Assembly: GCA_020632715.1 (NCBI GenBank) | Contig: JACKFA010000006.1 | Location: 186,001 to 250,000 of the forward strand | From: Deltaproteobacteria bacterium | GTDB lineage: Bacteria > Myxococcota_A > UBA9042 > PHBI01 | Direction of reading: 5' to 3' | DNA: 64,000 bases | In this document: in pieces, positions 1 through 9,013 of the stretch | Numbering within the stretch: the first letter of the stretch is position 1 | How the letters are laid out: each line of letters begins with the position of its first letter | Position numbers and translations under genes: made by a program | The notes under the pieces: model-generated | Databases searched by the model: none | What the model was told of the DNA's origin: nothing | Seen by the model: only the letters and a program-made list of their open reading frames with translations

Positions 1-1857
1 GACGACGCGCAGGCCCGTGACACCGCGCACGCGGAAGTCGGCGTCGAGGACGGCGCGCGGGTCGTCGGCGCGGCCCATCGGGCACGTGCAGCTCGCGTGG
101 TGACCCCAGGCCTGGTCCTCGACGTAGCGCGCGATCGCGTCGCGGCCCTGGACGCCCGGGCCCGGTAGGAGCTCGGCGTCGGCGGCGACGTCCGACCGCT
201 CGAAGATCCGGCGGGCGAAGGCCACCCCGGCGACGACGGCGTCCAGATCGTCGCGGGAGCTCGGGTCGGCTGGGTCGAAGTAGTTGAAGTCGACGCGCGG
301 CGGGTCCCGCGGATCGGGCGAGGCGAGGGTGACGCGGCCGCTCGTGTTCCGGGTCTGGCCCTTGAGCACGGCCCAGGTGAAGCAGTTCTTGGCCTGGGTG
401 AGGGCCCCCGCGTAGCCGTGGTAGTAGCCGCGGAACAGGCCCGGCGCGCCGAAGATGAAGAGGTCGGGCGCGGGGAGGTCTTCGCGCGAGCGGCGGACGA
501 CGGCGCAGGCGATGCCGTTGGTGCCATAGACGCCGCTCCCGCGGCGGCGCCACTCGGCGTAGCAGGGATCGGCGGCCTCGCCCTCGGCGGGCGCGGCGAA
601 GGTGCAGTCGCGGACGAGGGCGAGCTCGCCATTCATGCGGGAGACCACGCTGATCTCGTAGCGATCCTGGAGGTTCCGCCCGACGCCGGGGCGGTCGACC
701 ACGACCGGGATCCCGTGGCGCTCGAGCTCGTCGCGGGGGCCGATGCCCGAGAGCATGAGGAGCTGCGGCGTGTTGAAGGCGCCCGCGGCGAGGATCACCT
801 CGCGCCGGGCGCGCACGTAGAGCGGGCTCCCGGCGACCTCGGAGGGGTGGGGATCGGCGCGGTAGAGGCGGGCGCCGCGGCGGCAGTGGACGCCGACGGC
901 GCGGCCGCGGTCGAGCTCCACGCGCTCGGCGAGGGTGCCGGTGAGCAGGGTGAGGGTGTCGCAGGCAGCCGCGACGGCGGTCAGGTACTCGCGCGTCCCG
1001 GCGCGGAAGCCCTCGGCGGTGGAGGTGGGCACGCCGAAGACGCCCTCGCCCCTGTCGGTGAGCTTGCGCCAGTCGTTCGGGTCGCGGCGCTCGCGCCAGA
1101 GGAAGCGCAGTAGCGGGGCGAGGTAGCGCGATTCGCCGTAGAACGCCTTGAAGGCGGCCGCGATCATCCGGACGAGCGCGAGGTCGCGGAACGCGAAGAG
1201 CGCCGGGGTCATCGTCGTCGGGAGCCAGCCGTCGCCGCCGTGCCCGGCCCGCTCGCGGGCGTCGCGATCGAGGTAGGTGCAGCGCTCGAGGCGCTTCGAG
1301 TAGGCGTGCATGGCGTCGGCGCCGAACGACGGATCGCCGAGCGCGGCGGCGAGGCGATCCCAGTCGCTGGCGTGGGGAAAGACGGTGACGAGGGCGTGGT
1401 GGGCGGTGCAGCCGCCGAGGGTGCCGGCGCGCGGGTACAGGACGCCGCCGCGCTCGGAGACGAGCTTCGGGTCGCGGCGGGCGCGCTCGGGATCGCTGTA
1501 GTGCGCCACGTAGTAGTTCCACGCGGTGGCGGGGTCCTCGCTCGCCTGTGGGTGGAAGACGGGGACGTCGTAGCGCGGCCCGCCGTCGGTGCCGCCGGCC
1601 TCGATGACGCCGACGTGGTAGCCGGCGAGGGCGAGGCGCGCCGCCACGGGCCCGCCGCCGGCGCCCGACCCGACGACGACGTAGTCGAACACGAGCTCGT
1701 CGGCGGACGAGGCCCCCGCGGGAGCGCGCGGCTCGACGCACTGATCGCCGAGCTCGTCGAAGCGGCGGTCGCGGCGCGGCATGGATGGGCACCCGGCGAG
1801 GGCGAGCCCGCCGAGCGCGCCCTTCGCCAGGAAGGCGCGGCGTCGGGTGTCGGTCAT
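1..1857 (-). CDS. GMC-family FAD oxidoreductase, Tat-exported lipoprotein (3' end outside window)
   Basis: Flavin-dependent oxidoreductase of the glucose-methanol-choline (GMC) family, probably oxidising an alcohol or sterol at the cell envelope. The N-terminus has a twin-arginine motif (TRRRAFLAK, residues 4-12) and a hydrophobic stretch ending in lipobox LAGC (Cys23), so Tat export and lipidation are likely. A Rossmann FAD motif GSGAGG lies at 63-68 and a GMC-type GTLGGCTAHH segment follows. Near residue 585 is the C-terminal signature, HHAS-C-TCPMG, then AVLDADFRVRGVTGLRVV, where the reading frame leaves the window; about 30-40 residues should be missing. The ATG at 1857 is chosen because it gives the Tat signal. 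Its shine-dalgarno is weak. Substrate cannot be read from the sequence. Confidence 0.9.
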   Translation of the reverse strand, partial: MTDTRRRAFLAKGALGGLALAGCPSMPRRDRRFDELGDQCVEPRAPAGASSADELVFDYVVVGSGAGGGPVAARLALAGYHVGVIEAGGTDGGPRYDVPVFHPQASEDPATAWNYYVAHYSDPERARRDPKLVSERGGVLYPRAGTLGGCTAHHALVTVFPHASDWDRLAAALGDPSFGADAMHAYSKRLERCTYLDRDARERAGHGGDGWLPTTMTPALFAFRDLALVRMIAAAFKAFYGESRYLAPLLRFLWRERRDPNDWRKLTDRGEGVFGVPTSTAEGFRAGTREYLTAVAAACDTLTLLTGTLAERVELDRGRAVGVHCRRGARLYRADPHPSEVAGSPLYVRARREVILAAGAFNTPQLLMLSGIGPRDELERHGIPVVVDRPGVGRNLQDRYEISVVSRMNGELALVRDCTFAAPAEGEAADPCYAEWRRRGSGVYGTNGIACAVVRRSREDLPAPDLFIFGAPGLFRGYYHGYAGALTQAKNCFTWAVLKGQTRNTSGRVTLASPDPRDPPRVDFNYFDPADPSSRDDLDAVVAGVAFARRIFERSDVAADAELLPGPGVQGRDAIARYVEDQAWGHHASCTCPMGRADDPRAVLDADFRVRGVTGLRVV

Positions 1858-2000
1858 GAGCCAGAGTGTCCACAGGCGCGCGCCGCTGTCCACCGGCCCG
1901 GGGCGGGCTCTGGGGGCGGAGGTTCGAGCGCGGGCGTCGCGGCGCGGCCGTCGCCCGCCCGCGCTTGACGCCGCCCGGGCACGGCTCGACGCTGTCCCGC

Positions 2001-2672
2001 ATGGAGCGCCCGCCCATCCTCGAGGTCGACGCGCTGAGCGTCGCGCTCGGCGGGCGCGAGGTCGTCGTCGGCGCCTCTTTCGCCCTCCGCGCGGGCGCCC
2101 GCGTGGCCCTCGTCGGCCCCTCGGGCGGCGGCAAGTCGACCCTCCTCCGCGCCGCCGTCGGCCTCATCCCGGCCGCCTCCGGCGCCGTCCGCTTCCAGGG
2201 CGCCCCCGTCACCGCCGCCGACTGGCCCCGCGTCCGCCGCCGCGTCGTCCTCGTCGCGCAGCGCCCGGCGCTCGCCGCGGGCACCGTCCGCGACGCGCTC
2301 GCCGCCCCCTTCCGCTACAAGAGCGCCGGCGGCGCCTCGCTCGACGCCGCCCGGGCCGCCTCCCTGCTCGCCCGCCTCGGCCTCGACCCCGACCGCCTCG
2401 ACGACCCCGCGCGCCACCTGAGCGAGGGCCAGCAGAAGCGCCTCGCGCTCGCCCGCGCGCTCCTCCTCGACCCCGACGCCCTCCTCCTCGACGAGCCCAC
2501 GACCGGCCTCGACCCCGCCGCCACCGAGCGCGTCGAGGCCCTCCTCGTCGAGCTTGGCGCCGCGAGCGGCCTCGCCTGCGCCGTCGTCACCCACGACCGC
2601 GCCCAGGCCGATCGCCTCGCCGGCGCCGACGTCGTCGACCTCTCGCCCCACCTGCGCGGGAGCCCGCCATGA
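2001..2672 (+). CDS. ABC transporter ATP-binding protein, FetA/YbbL type
   Basis: ATPase subunit of a small ABC transporter, 223 residues. Walker A GPSGGGKST is at 39-47, Q-loop Gln87, signature LSEGQQKR at 140-147, Walker B LLLDEP at 161-166 and the switch His198. An upstream in-frame start exists at 1866, but the ABC fold begins directly after the ATG at 2001 and the extra residues are low-complexity, so 2001 is preferred. Its stop overlaps the start of the next gene (ATGA at 2669-2672), so the two are translationally coupled. The partner is a FetB-type permease, which places the pair in the FetAB family; in E. coli that pair is linked to iron homeostasis and oxidative-stress resistance. 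Substrate here is not established. Confidence 0.9.
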   Translation: MERPPILEVDALSVALGGREVVVGASFALRAGARVALVGPSGGGKSTLLRAAVGLIPAASGAVRFQGAPVTAADWPRVRRRVVLVAQRPALAAGTVRDALAAPFRYKSAGGASLDAARAASLLARLGLDPDRLDDPARHLSEGQQKRLALARALLLDPDALLLDEPTTGLDPAATERVEALLVELGAASGLACAVVTHDRAQADRLAGADVVDLSPHLRGSPP

Positions 2673-3538
2673 TCCCCCCGGTCGCGCCCCTCGCCGCCGC
2701 CGCCGCCCCCGTGAAGGCCGGCGCCATCCACCTCGGCCCCCTCGACCTCCTCGCCGCCGCCGCCCTCGTCGCCCTCGCCGGCGCCCTCTCCGTCGCGCTC
2801 CGCCTCGGCCTCCTCCCGAAGCTCGCCGTCGCCGCGCTCCGCACCGTCGTGCAGCTCGTCCTCCTCGGGCAGGTGCTCACCTGGGTCTTCGGCCTCGACT
2901 CCCCCGTCGTCGTCCTCCTCCTCATGCTCCTCATGGCCGTCGCCGCCGGCCACGCCGCCGTCGGCCGCTCCTCGCGCGCCTTCCCCGGGATCCTCACCGG
3001 CGCCGTCGCCACCCTCGTCGTCACGGGCCTCGCCACGACCTTCGCCGTCACCACCGTCATCATCGGCGTCGACCCCTGGTACGAGCCGCAGTACGTCGTC
3101 CCCCTCCTCGGGATGGTCCTCGGCAACGCCCTCACGGGCGTCTCCCTCTGCCTCGACGCCCTCCTCGAGTCCCTCGACCTCCGCCGCGACGTCGTCGAGA
3201 TGGAGCTCGCGCACGGCGCCACCGCCTGGGAGGCCGCCCGCGCGCCGCTCACCGACGCCGTCCGCCGCGGCATGATCCCGATCCTCAACAGCATGACCGT
3301 CGTCGGGATCGTGTCGCTGCCCGGCATGATGACCGGCCAGATCCTCCAGGGCGCCGATCCCACGCAGGCCATCGCCTACCAGATCGTCGTCATGTTCATG
3401 CTCGCCGCCGCGAGCGCCCTCGGCTCCATCGGCGTCGCCTTCGTCGCCTTCCGGCGCCTCTTCACCGCCGGTCACGCCCTCCGCGCCGACCTCATCCGCC
3501 CGCGCGGGGCGGCCAGGGAGGCCCGCCGCCGGTCATGA
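2669..3538 (+). CDS. ABC transporter permease, FetB/YbbM (UPF0014) type
   Basis: Integral membrane partner of the preceding ATPase, 289 residues. Family-typical features are the ALRTVVQL segment after the second membrane helix, GMVLGNALTGVSLCLD in the middle, and the cytoplasmic stretch RRGMIPILNSMTVVGIVSLPGMMTGQIL. About seven hydrophobic helices can be counted. The start is the ATG that overlaps the upstream stop. UPF0014 proteins pair with FetA-type ATPases, and iron or metal export is the usual proposal. The gene ends 9 nt from the stop of the convergent histidine kinase, leaving no room for a separate terminator. Confidence 0.9.
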   Translation: MIPPVAPLAAAAAPVKAGAIHLGPLDLLAAAALVALAGALSVALRLGLLPKLAVAALRTVVQLVLLGQVLTWVFGLDSPVVVLLLMLLMAVAAGHAAVGRSSRAFPGILTGAVATLVVTGLATTFAVTTVIIGVDPWYEPQYVVPLLGMVLGNALTGVSLCLDALLESLDLRRDVVEMELAHGATAWEAARAPLTDAVRRGMIPILNSMTVVGIVSLPGMMTGQILQGADPTQAIAYQIVVMFMLAAASALGSIGVAFVAFRRLFTAGHALRADLIRPRGAAREARRRS

Positions 3539-3547
3539 CGCGGCGCG

Positions 3548-5086
3548 TCACGCGTCGCGCGGCTCGAGGCGCCCCGGCCCGTCGAGCACCGCGCGCAACT
3601 TCCGCGCGAGCTGCTCGGGGACGATCGGCTTCTGCACGAACGCCACGCCCGGCTCGAGCAGCGCATGCTCGACGACGCCGTTGTCGGTGTAGCCGGACAT
3701 GTAGATGACCCGCATGTCGGGCCGGAGCGGCGCGAGCCGCAGCGCGAGGTCGCGGCCGTTCATCTGCGGCATGACGACGTCGGTCAGGAGCACCTGGATC
3801 GGCAGCGGGTGGCGCTCGCAGTGGAGGAGCGCCTCGCCGGCGTTGCTCGCGACCAGCACGTGGTAGCCGTAGCGTCGCAGCACCTGCCGCGCCACCTCGC
3901 GCACCTCCGCCTGGTCCTCGACGAGCAGCACGGTCTCCGAGCCCTCGAGCGTGACCGGATCCGGCGGCGGCTCGGCCGTGGCGACGTTCTCGGGCGCCAC
4001 CGGGAAGTAGACCTTGAACGTCGTGCCGGCGCCGACCTCGCTGTACACCCACACGCTCCCGCGGCTCTGCTGCACGATGCCGAAGACCGTGGACAGGCCG
4101 AGGCCCGTGCCCTTCCCGAGCTCCTTCGTCGTGAAGAAGGGCTCGAAGATCCGCGCCTGCGTCTCCTTGTCCATGCCGTGCCCGCTGTCGCTCACGGCGA
4201 GCAGCACGTAGCGGCCGGCGCAGACGCCGAGGTGCTCGGCGGCGTAGGTGGCGTCGAGGTCGACGGCGCGCGTCTCGATCGTGAGCTTGCCGCCCTCGGG
4301 CATCGCGTCGCGGGCGTTGATGACCAGGTTCATGATGACCTGCTCGACCTGCCCGGGGTCGACCACGATCTTCGCGAGCCGCCGCTCGCAGTGGACGGTG
4401 AGCTCCACGTCCTCGCCGAGGAGGCGCCGCAGCATGCGCTCGCTCTCCGCGACGACGTCGTTCAGGTCGACGAGGCGCGGGGCGAGGACCTGCTGGCGGC
4501 TGAACGCGAGGAGCTGCCGCGTGAGGTCGCCCGCGCGCTCCCCGGCGCGCTCGATGGCCTCGAGGTCGGGGCGGATCGGGTCCGTCGGGTTCAGCTGCTC
4601 GAGGAGGAGCGCGCTGTAGCTCAGGATCACCGAGAGGAGGTTGTTGAAGTCGTGCGCGACGCTGCCCGCGAGGCGCCCGATGGCCTCCATCTTCTGCGCG
4701 TGGCGGAGCTGCCGCTCGAGGCGCCGCTCCTCCGTGACGTCGATCGAGAGCACCACGAGCCCCACGTCGCAGGGCTGCACGCGCAGCTCGAAGATCCCGG
4801 ACGCGCCGTCCGGGAAGCGGAACTCGTTCTCGAAGTTCCGCGCGACCCCGTCGGACATCGTCTTCTGCAGCGTCTCGAAGAGGGGCGTGCGCTCGATGCC
4901 GGGGTAGCAGGCCATCATCGTCTGCCCGACGAGCTCCTCGGCCGGCCGCCGGCCGTGCGCCGCCGCGGCCGCGTTCACGTAGACGTAGCGGAACTCGCGG
5001 TCGATGATCTGGAGCCCCTCGCGCAGATCGTCGAGGACCGAGGAGAGGTCGACGTCGCTGTGGGGGGTGGGTGGCTTGTGGCTCAC
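3548..5086 (-). CDS. Soluble PAS hybrid histidine kinase with C-terminal receiver
   Basis: Cytoplasmic sensor kinase of 512 residues with no membrane helix. Order: PAS domain (~15-120), HisKA with phospho-acceptor His145 in GSVAHDFNN, HATPase with N-box INARDAM (~256-262), G1 box SDSGHGM (~299-305) and G2 box GKGTGLGLS (~324-332), then a receiver domain (~385-505) with phosphorylation site Asp436 in LLTDVVMP and conserved Lys in the FVQKP loop. It starts with GTG at 5086. There is no adjacent response regulator, so the output partner is unknown. The gene is convergent with the ABC pair and divergent from the lyase gene across 207 bp containing a comparatively AT-rich patch (about 5107-5180) where promoters for both could lie. 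Confidence 0.9.
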   Translation of the reverse strand: MSHKPPTPHSDVDLSSVLDDLREGLQIIDREFRYVYVNAAAAAHGRRPAEELVGQTMMACYPGIERTPLFETLQKTMSDGVARNFENEFRFPDGASGIFELRVQPCDVGLVVLSIDVTEERRLERQLRHAQKMEAIGRLAGSVAHDFNNLLSVILSYSALLLEQLNPTDPIRPDLEAIERAGERAGDLTRQLLAFSRQQVLAPRLVDLNDVVAESERMLRRLLGEDVELTVHCERRLAKIVVDPGQVEQVIMNLVINARDAMPEGGKLTIETRAVDLDATYAAEHLGVCAGRYVLLAVSDSGHGMDKETQARIFEPFFTTKELGKGTGLGLSTVFGIVQQSRGSVWVYSEVGAGTTFKVYFPVAPENVATAEPPPDPVTLEGSETVLLVEDQAEVREVARQVLRRYGYHVLVASNAGEALLHCERHPLPIQVLLTDVVMPQMNGRDLALRLAPLRPDMRVIYMSGYTDNGVVEHALLEPGVAFVQKPIVPEQLARKLRAVLDGPGRLEPRDA

Positions 5087-5293
5087 CGGCGCGTCCCAGG
5101 CCGAGCAAAGGAAATTGGAGGCGAGATCGATATTCTATGCGGACAAACTCGGCCCACGGATACCTGTAGTTGAATACGGTTCGGCGCCAGCGCGCGTTGA
5201 CGCGCGCGCCCTCGGCCTCGTAACGTCCCGGGCGAGGGGCACGCGAGGGGGCGGCGCCCCGAGCGACGTCGCGGAGAGCGGGGAGCAGGACTC

Positions 5294-7015
5294 ATGGCGG
5301 AGATGGTTCACGGCGGGCGGCTCATCGCCCGCGCACTCAAGCTCGAGGGCGTCGACTGCCTTTTCACGCTCTGCGGCGGCCACATCGCGGCGATCTACGA
5401 CGGCTGCCTCGACGAGGGGATCCGCGTCGTCGACACGCGCCACGAGCAGACCGCCGCCCACGCCGCCGACGGCTGGGCGCGCATCACCGGGCGCCCCGGC
5501 GTCTGCGCGGTCACCGCCGGCCCGGGCGTCACGGACGCCGTCACCGCCGTCGCGACCGCCTACCGCTCGGGCGTCCCGATGGTGATCCTCGGCGGCGCCG
5601 GCCCGCGCGTCTTCCGCGACATGGGCTCGCTCCAGGACATGGACCACGTCGAGCTCATGCGCCCGATCACGAAGTGGGCGACGTCGGTCGCCGAGACGCG
5701 GCGCCTCCCCGAGTACATCACCGCGGCCTTCCGCAAGGCCACGAGCGGCGTCCCGGGCCCGGTCTTCCTCGAGCTCCCCCTCGACCTCCTGATGGAGATG
5801 GCCGACGCCGACAAGATCCCGATGCCGCGGCAGTACCGCACGGAGGCGCGCCCCGGGCCCGATCCGACCGAGCTCGCCGAGGCCGTGGCGCTCCTCGCGG
5901 GCGCCGAGCGGCCGATGGCCATCGTCGGCTCGCAGCTCCGCTGGTCGCGCGACCCCGTCGAGACGCTCGCCGCCTTCTCCGACGCGACGACCATCCCGAC
6001 GTTCGTGAACGGCATGGCCCGCGGCATGGTCGACCCCGAGGGCCCGCACTTCCTGAACCGCGCGCGCGGGTACTCCCTCGGGAAGGCCGACGTGGTGCTG
6101 ATCTTCGGCACCCCCTTCGACTTCCGGCTCGGCTACGGCACGTCCGAGAAGATCCACGCGGGCGCGCAGTCCGGCATCGCCGGGACGATGCTCCTCGGGC
6201 TCACGAAGCCCGTCATCAACAAGGACGCGAAGATCATCCAGGTCGACCTCGACGCCGGCGAGATCGGCCGCAACCGCGCGCGCGGCGTGGACGTCGGGCT
6301 CGTCGCCGACTCGGGGCTCGTCCTGCGCGCGCTCACGGAGGGGCTCGCGGGCGCCGGCCTCCCCGGGAAGCTCACCGCCTGGAACACGGCGGTGCGCGAG
6401 GAGGAGGCGAAGAAGTGGGGGAAGATGCAGGCGGAGATCGCGCTCGAGGGCGACCCGCCGAACCCGCTGCGCGTCTGCGACGAGGTCAACCGCTTCGTGC
6501 GCCCCGGCGACATCGTCATCGGCGACGGCGGCGACTTCGTCGGCACGGCCGCCTACGTCATGAAGCCCTACGGCGAGATGACGTGGATGGACCCGGGACC
6601 GCTCGGGACGCTCGGCGTCGGGCCGGGGTTCGCCATGGCCGCGAAGCTCGCGCGCCCCGACGCGCGCGTCATCATCATGTTCGGCGACGGCAGCTTCGGC
6701 CTCCACGCGATGGAGCTCGAGGCGATGGCGCGGCAGGGGCTCGAGGTCGTGTGCGTCATCGGCAACGACGCCGGCTGGACGCAGATCCTCCGCGGCCAGA
6801 AGCAGCTCTACGGCGAGAAGCGCCTCGTCGCGACCGAGCTCGACTACACCCACTACGAGCAGGTCGCGGTCGCCTGCGGCGGGCACGGCGAGTGGGTCGA
6901 GCGCACGGCCGACCTGCGCCCGGCGCTCGAGCGCGCCTTCGCGAGCGGCAAGCCCGCCGTGGTGAACGTGAAGATCGCGCACTCGAGCTTCCGGTCCACG
7001 GCGATCAGCGTCTGA
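5294..7015 (+). CDS. Thiamine-diphosphate enzyme, ILVBL/HACL2-like 2-hydroxyacyl-CoA lyase
   Basis: Thiamine-diphosphate enzyme of 573 residues in the acetolactate synthase superfamily. The catalytic cofactor-activating glutamate is Glu51 (DTRHEQTAAHAADG), and the ThDP/Mg motif runs from GDGSFG (464) to GNDAGW (Asn491). The stretch DPGPLGTLGVGPGFA before the GDG motif and the ending FRSTAISV resemble the metazoan ILVBL/HACL2 proteins (2-hydroxyacyl-CoA lyase 2) more than biosynthetic acetolactate synthase large subunits. No small regulatory subunit gene is adjacent, which also argues against IlvB. ATG at 5294 follows GGAG at 8 nt. Likely role: C-C cleavage of 2-hydroxyacyl-CoA or a related 2-keto substrate; oxalyl-CoA decarboxylase or benzaldehyde-lyase activity cannot be excluded. 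Confidence 0.85.
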   Translation: MAEMVHGGRLIARALKLEGVDCLFTLCGGHIAAIYDGCLDEGIRVVDTRHEQTAAHAADGWARITGRPGVCAVTAGPGVTDAVTAVATAYRSGVPMVILGGAGPRVFRDMGSLQDMDHVELMRPITKWATSVAETRRLPEYITAAFRKATSGVPGPVFLELPLDLLMEMADADKIPMPRQYRTEARPGPDPTELAEAVALLAGAERPMAIVGSQLRWSRDPVETLAAFSDATTIPTFVNGMARGMVDPEGPHFLNRARGYSLGKADVVLIFGTPFDFRLGYGTSEKIHAGAQSGIAGTMLLGLTKPVINKDAKIIQVDLDAGEIGRNRARGVDVGLVADSGLVLRALTEGLAGAGLPGKLTAWNTAVREEEAKKWGKMQAEIALEGDPPNPLRVCDEVNRFVRPGDIVIGDGGDFVGTAAYVMKPYGEMTWMDPGPLGTLGVGPGFAMAAKLARPDARVIIMFGDGSFGLHAMELEAMARQGLEVVCVIGNDAGWTQILRGQKQLYGEKRLVATELDYTHYEQVAVACGGHGEWVERTADLRPALERAFASGKPAVVNVKIAHSSFRSTAISV

Positions 7016-7070
7016 GGGGCGAGCTCGGCGGGCACGCGGGGGGCGCGGCCGGGGGCGCGTGAGCACCCCG

Positions 7071-7086
7071 TGAGCACTGGTGCTCA
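7071..7086. promoter_or_regulatory. Operator-like palindrome upstream of lipoprotein gene
   Basis: Perfect 7-bp inverted repeat TGAGCAC-TG-GTGCTCA, with an extra direct copy of GTGAGCAC starting 11 nt upstream at about 7060. It lies about 100 bp before the ATG at 7184 and 56 nt after the lyase stop. A regulator-binding site is the simplest reading; a short terminator stem for the lyase gene is the alternative, though no U-tract follows. Confidence 0.4.
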
Positions 7087-7183
7087 TTCGTTCGAGACGG
7101 CGCGCGTCGCCCGTCTCGACGGGAGCGCCGCGGCGTACGCTCGTCGGCGCATCCCGCTCCCACATCCACCTCCGAGGCATCCC

Positions 7184-8443
7184 ATGCGGAAGCTCGCCCG
7201 CTCGCTCGCTCTCATCGCGATCCTCGCCTCCTCCGCCGCCTGCGGCGACGACGCCGGCGCCGGCGGCGCCACCGAACAGAAGGGGGCCGGCGTCGAGGTC
7301 TCGCGGAGCTTCGACCTCGTCCCGGTCACGACGCCCGACGCCACGGACAGCGCGCTCGTCACGCTCCCGGTCGGCCCCGCGGGCGCCGTGGTCCGCGATG
7401 ACGGCGTCCTCGTCGGCTCGACCCTCTACGACCTCGACGGCGCCGAGCTCGCGACGGGCGTCGTCGCGGAGCGCGCCGGCTCGTACAGCGCCGGCTGGAC
7501 GCTGACCCGCGCGGACGGCACCGTCATCTACGTCGACGGCGTCGGCGCGACGGTGACGGCGCCGGGCGAGAGCGCCGTGACCGTGCCGTTCGCGTCCGCG
7601 GGCGACGGCGGGCAGCTCGAGGCCTTCCTCGCCGAGGGCGGCGACGTCCTCGTCGCGTTCCACCGCGACATCCTCGACACCGACGCCGGGGACGGCGCGT
7701 TCACCCCGAGCGGCTCGCTCTCGGTGGCGCGGCTCGACGTGGACGCGCGCACGTTCACGCCCTTCGCGACGTTCGCGCTCGACGGGCAGGCGACGCGCTT
7801 CGCCGTCCAGGGCGACTCGCTCTGGTTCGCCGGCGTCGACAGCTGGGCCGGCAACTTCCGCGACATCTACGGCGGCGGCGGGGAGGACGTGAACCAGTGG
7901 ATGATCGTGGGCCGCGTCGACGCGGACCTCGAGCTCGCCTTCGTCACCACCGTCGACTTCGACCGCGAGCTCGCCGACACCACGATCTCCGAGAGCGCGT
8001 CGCAGGACGGCGCCCTCGACCTCGGCTTCGACGACGCCGGCGACGCCTACCTCCTGAGCCGCACGAACTGGGGCCCCGTCGACGTCGGCGACGGCGTCTT
8101 CCGCTTCGGGATCGTGAAGGTGACCCGCGCGGGGAAGGTGGCGTGGGCGAACCGCTTCGAGGCGGATCGCTACGCCGGGACGGCCACGAACTTCGCCACG
8201 TTCGCGCTCCAGGCGGACCTCCTCGCGGTCGGCGGCGACGGCTCGCTCGCGGTCGCGATCACGGAGAACGCGAGCGCGGCCATGCAGACCTACCTCTACC
8301 GCTTCGATCCGAGCGGGCGACCCGTGGGCCGCGCCTCCTTCGGGTCGGTCGTGCAGCCGACGGCGCTCGGCTTCACCGCCGACGGCGCCGCCGTGGCGGT
8401 GGGCTACCTGGGCGGCGCCGCGAGCGCGCTCGTCGTGCGCTGA
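7184..8443 (+). CDS. Secreted lipoprotein of unknown function
   Basis: Lipoprotein of 419 residues. The signal peptide (MRKLARSLALIAILASSAAC) ends in a lipobox with Cys20 followed by GDDAG. The mature part is beta-rich with repeated strands that report values, such as LVGSTLYDLDGAEL, RFAVQGDSLWFAGVDSW and DDAGDAYLLSRTNWGPVDVG, suggesting a propeller-like fold of the kind seen in myxobacterial lipoproteins. No catalytic motif is visible. The ATG at 7184 is chosen over an upstream in-frame start at 7070 because only 7184 yields a signal peptide. The stop is 7 nt from that of the convergent DUF4112 gene. Confidence 0.8.
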   Translation: MRKLARSLALIAILASSAACGDDAGAGGATEQKGAGVEVSRSFDLVPVTTPDATDSALVTLPVGPAGAVVRDDGVLVGSTLYDLDGAELATGVVAERAGSYSAGWTLTRADGTVIYVDGVGATVTAPGESAVTVPFASAGDGGQLEAFLAEGGDVLVAFHRDILDTDAGDGAFTPSGSLSVARLDVDARTFTPFATFALDGQATRFAVQGDSLWFAGVDSWAGNFRDIYGGGGEDVNQWMIVGRVDADLELAFVTTVDFDRELADTTISESASQDGALDLGFDDAGDAYLLSRTNWGPVDVGDGVFRFGIVKVTRAGKVAWANRFEADRYAGTATNFATFALQADLLAVGGDGSLAVAITENASAAMQTYLYRFDPSGRPVGRASFGSVVQPTALGFTADGAAVAVGYLGGAASALVVR

Positions 8444-8450
8444 GCGGCGC

Positions 8451-8942
8451 TCACGCCATCGCGGGCGCCGCCTGGTACGTCCCGGGCACGGAGATCGGCC
8501 GCAGCGCGACCGCCCCCTCGAGCCACCGCTTCAGGTCCTGCACGTTGCCGCGGTAGCTGTGGTACGCGGCGTCGAGGGCGCCGCCCACGAGCGGCACGAG
8601 CTGCAGCAGGAGATCGAGCGCCGAGCGGCCGATGATGCGGATGAGGAGCGCGGGCGGGGCGCCCATGCGCACGGCCTCGACGAGCACGTAGAGGCTCATG
8701 CCGCCGCCGATGGTGGCGGCCGCGCGACGCGAGAGCGCGCCGAGGAGCGGGTCGACGCCGACGCGGAGGCCGAGGATCGGCACGCGGAGGCCGTCGTCGA
8801 GGGCGGTCGCGAGCGCGTCGAGGCGCCCGAGGGCCGCCTCCGCCTTCACGAGCTGGTCTTCCGTCAGGGCGGCCGGCTTCGGGCCGCGCGCGACGTCGAG
8901 CGCGAGCTTGAAGCTCGCGGGGATCTTCGAGAGGAGGCTCAT
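8451..8942 (-). CDS. DUF4112 membrane-associated protein
   Basis: 163-residue protein matching the DUF4112 pattern: LDALATALDDGLRVPILGLRVGVDPLLG, then two hydrophobic segments, and the second diagnostic block SALDLLLQLVPLVGGALDAAYHSYRGN. The family is uncharacterised and predicted to be membrane-associated. A strong ribosome binding site (GGAGG, 7-nt spacing) precedes ATG 8942. The start codon overlaps the stop of a 24-codon upstream ORF in an ATGA junction, so translation is probably coupled. Confidence 0.8.
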   Translation of the reverse strand: MSLLSKIPASFKLALDVARGPKPAALTEDQLVKAEAALGRLDALATALDDGLRVPILGLRVGVDPLLGALSRRAAATIGGGMSLYVLVEAVRMGAPPALLIRIIGRSALDLLLQLVPLVGGALDAAYHSYRGNVQDLKRWLEGAVALRPISVPGTYQAAPAMA

Positions 8943-9013
8943 CGGGCCACCTCCGGGGCCGGGCGCGCCGCGCGCTGGGAGCGCGGCGGGGGCGTGGTCG
9001 TCGCTCGGGTCAT
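8939..9013 (-). CDS. Possible 24-codon leader ORF coupled to DUF4112 gene
   Basis: ATG at 9013 is preceded by a near-ideal AGGAGG at 7-nt spacing. The frame runs 24 codons, rich in Thr, Pro, Ala and Arg, and stops in an ATGA overlap with the DUF4112 start. The peptide matches nothing I recognise. The quality of the ribosome binding site and the exact stop/start overlap suggest a translated leader that sets DUF4112 expression. Chance is possible in such GC-rich DNA, where purine-rich AGGAGG strings are less common but not rare. Confidence 0.4.
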   Translation of the reverse strand: MTRATTTPPPRSQRAARPAPEVAR

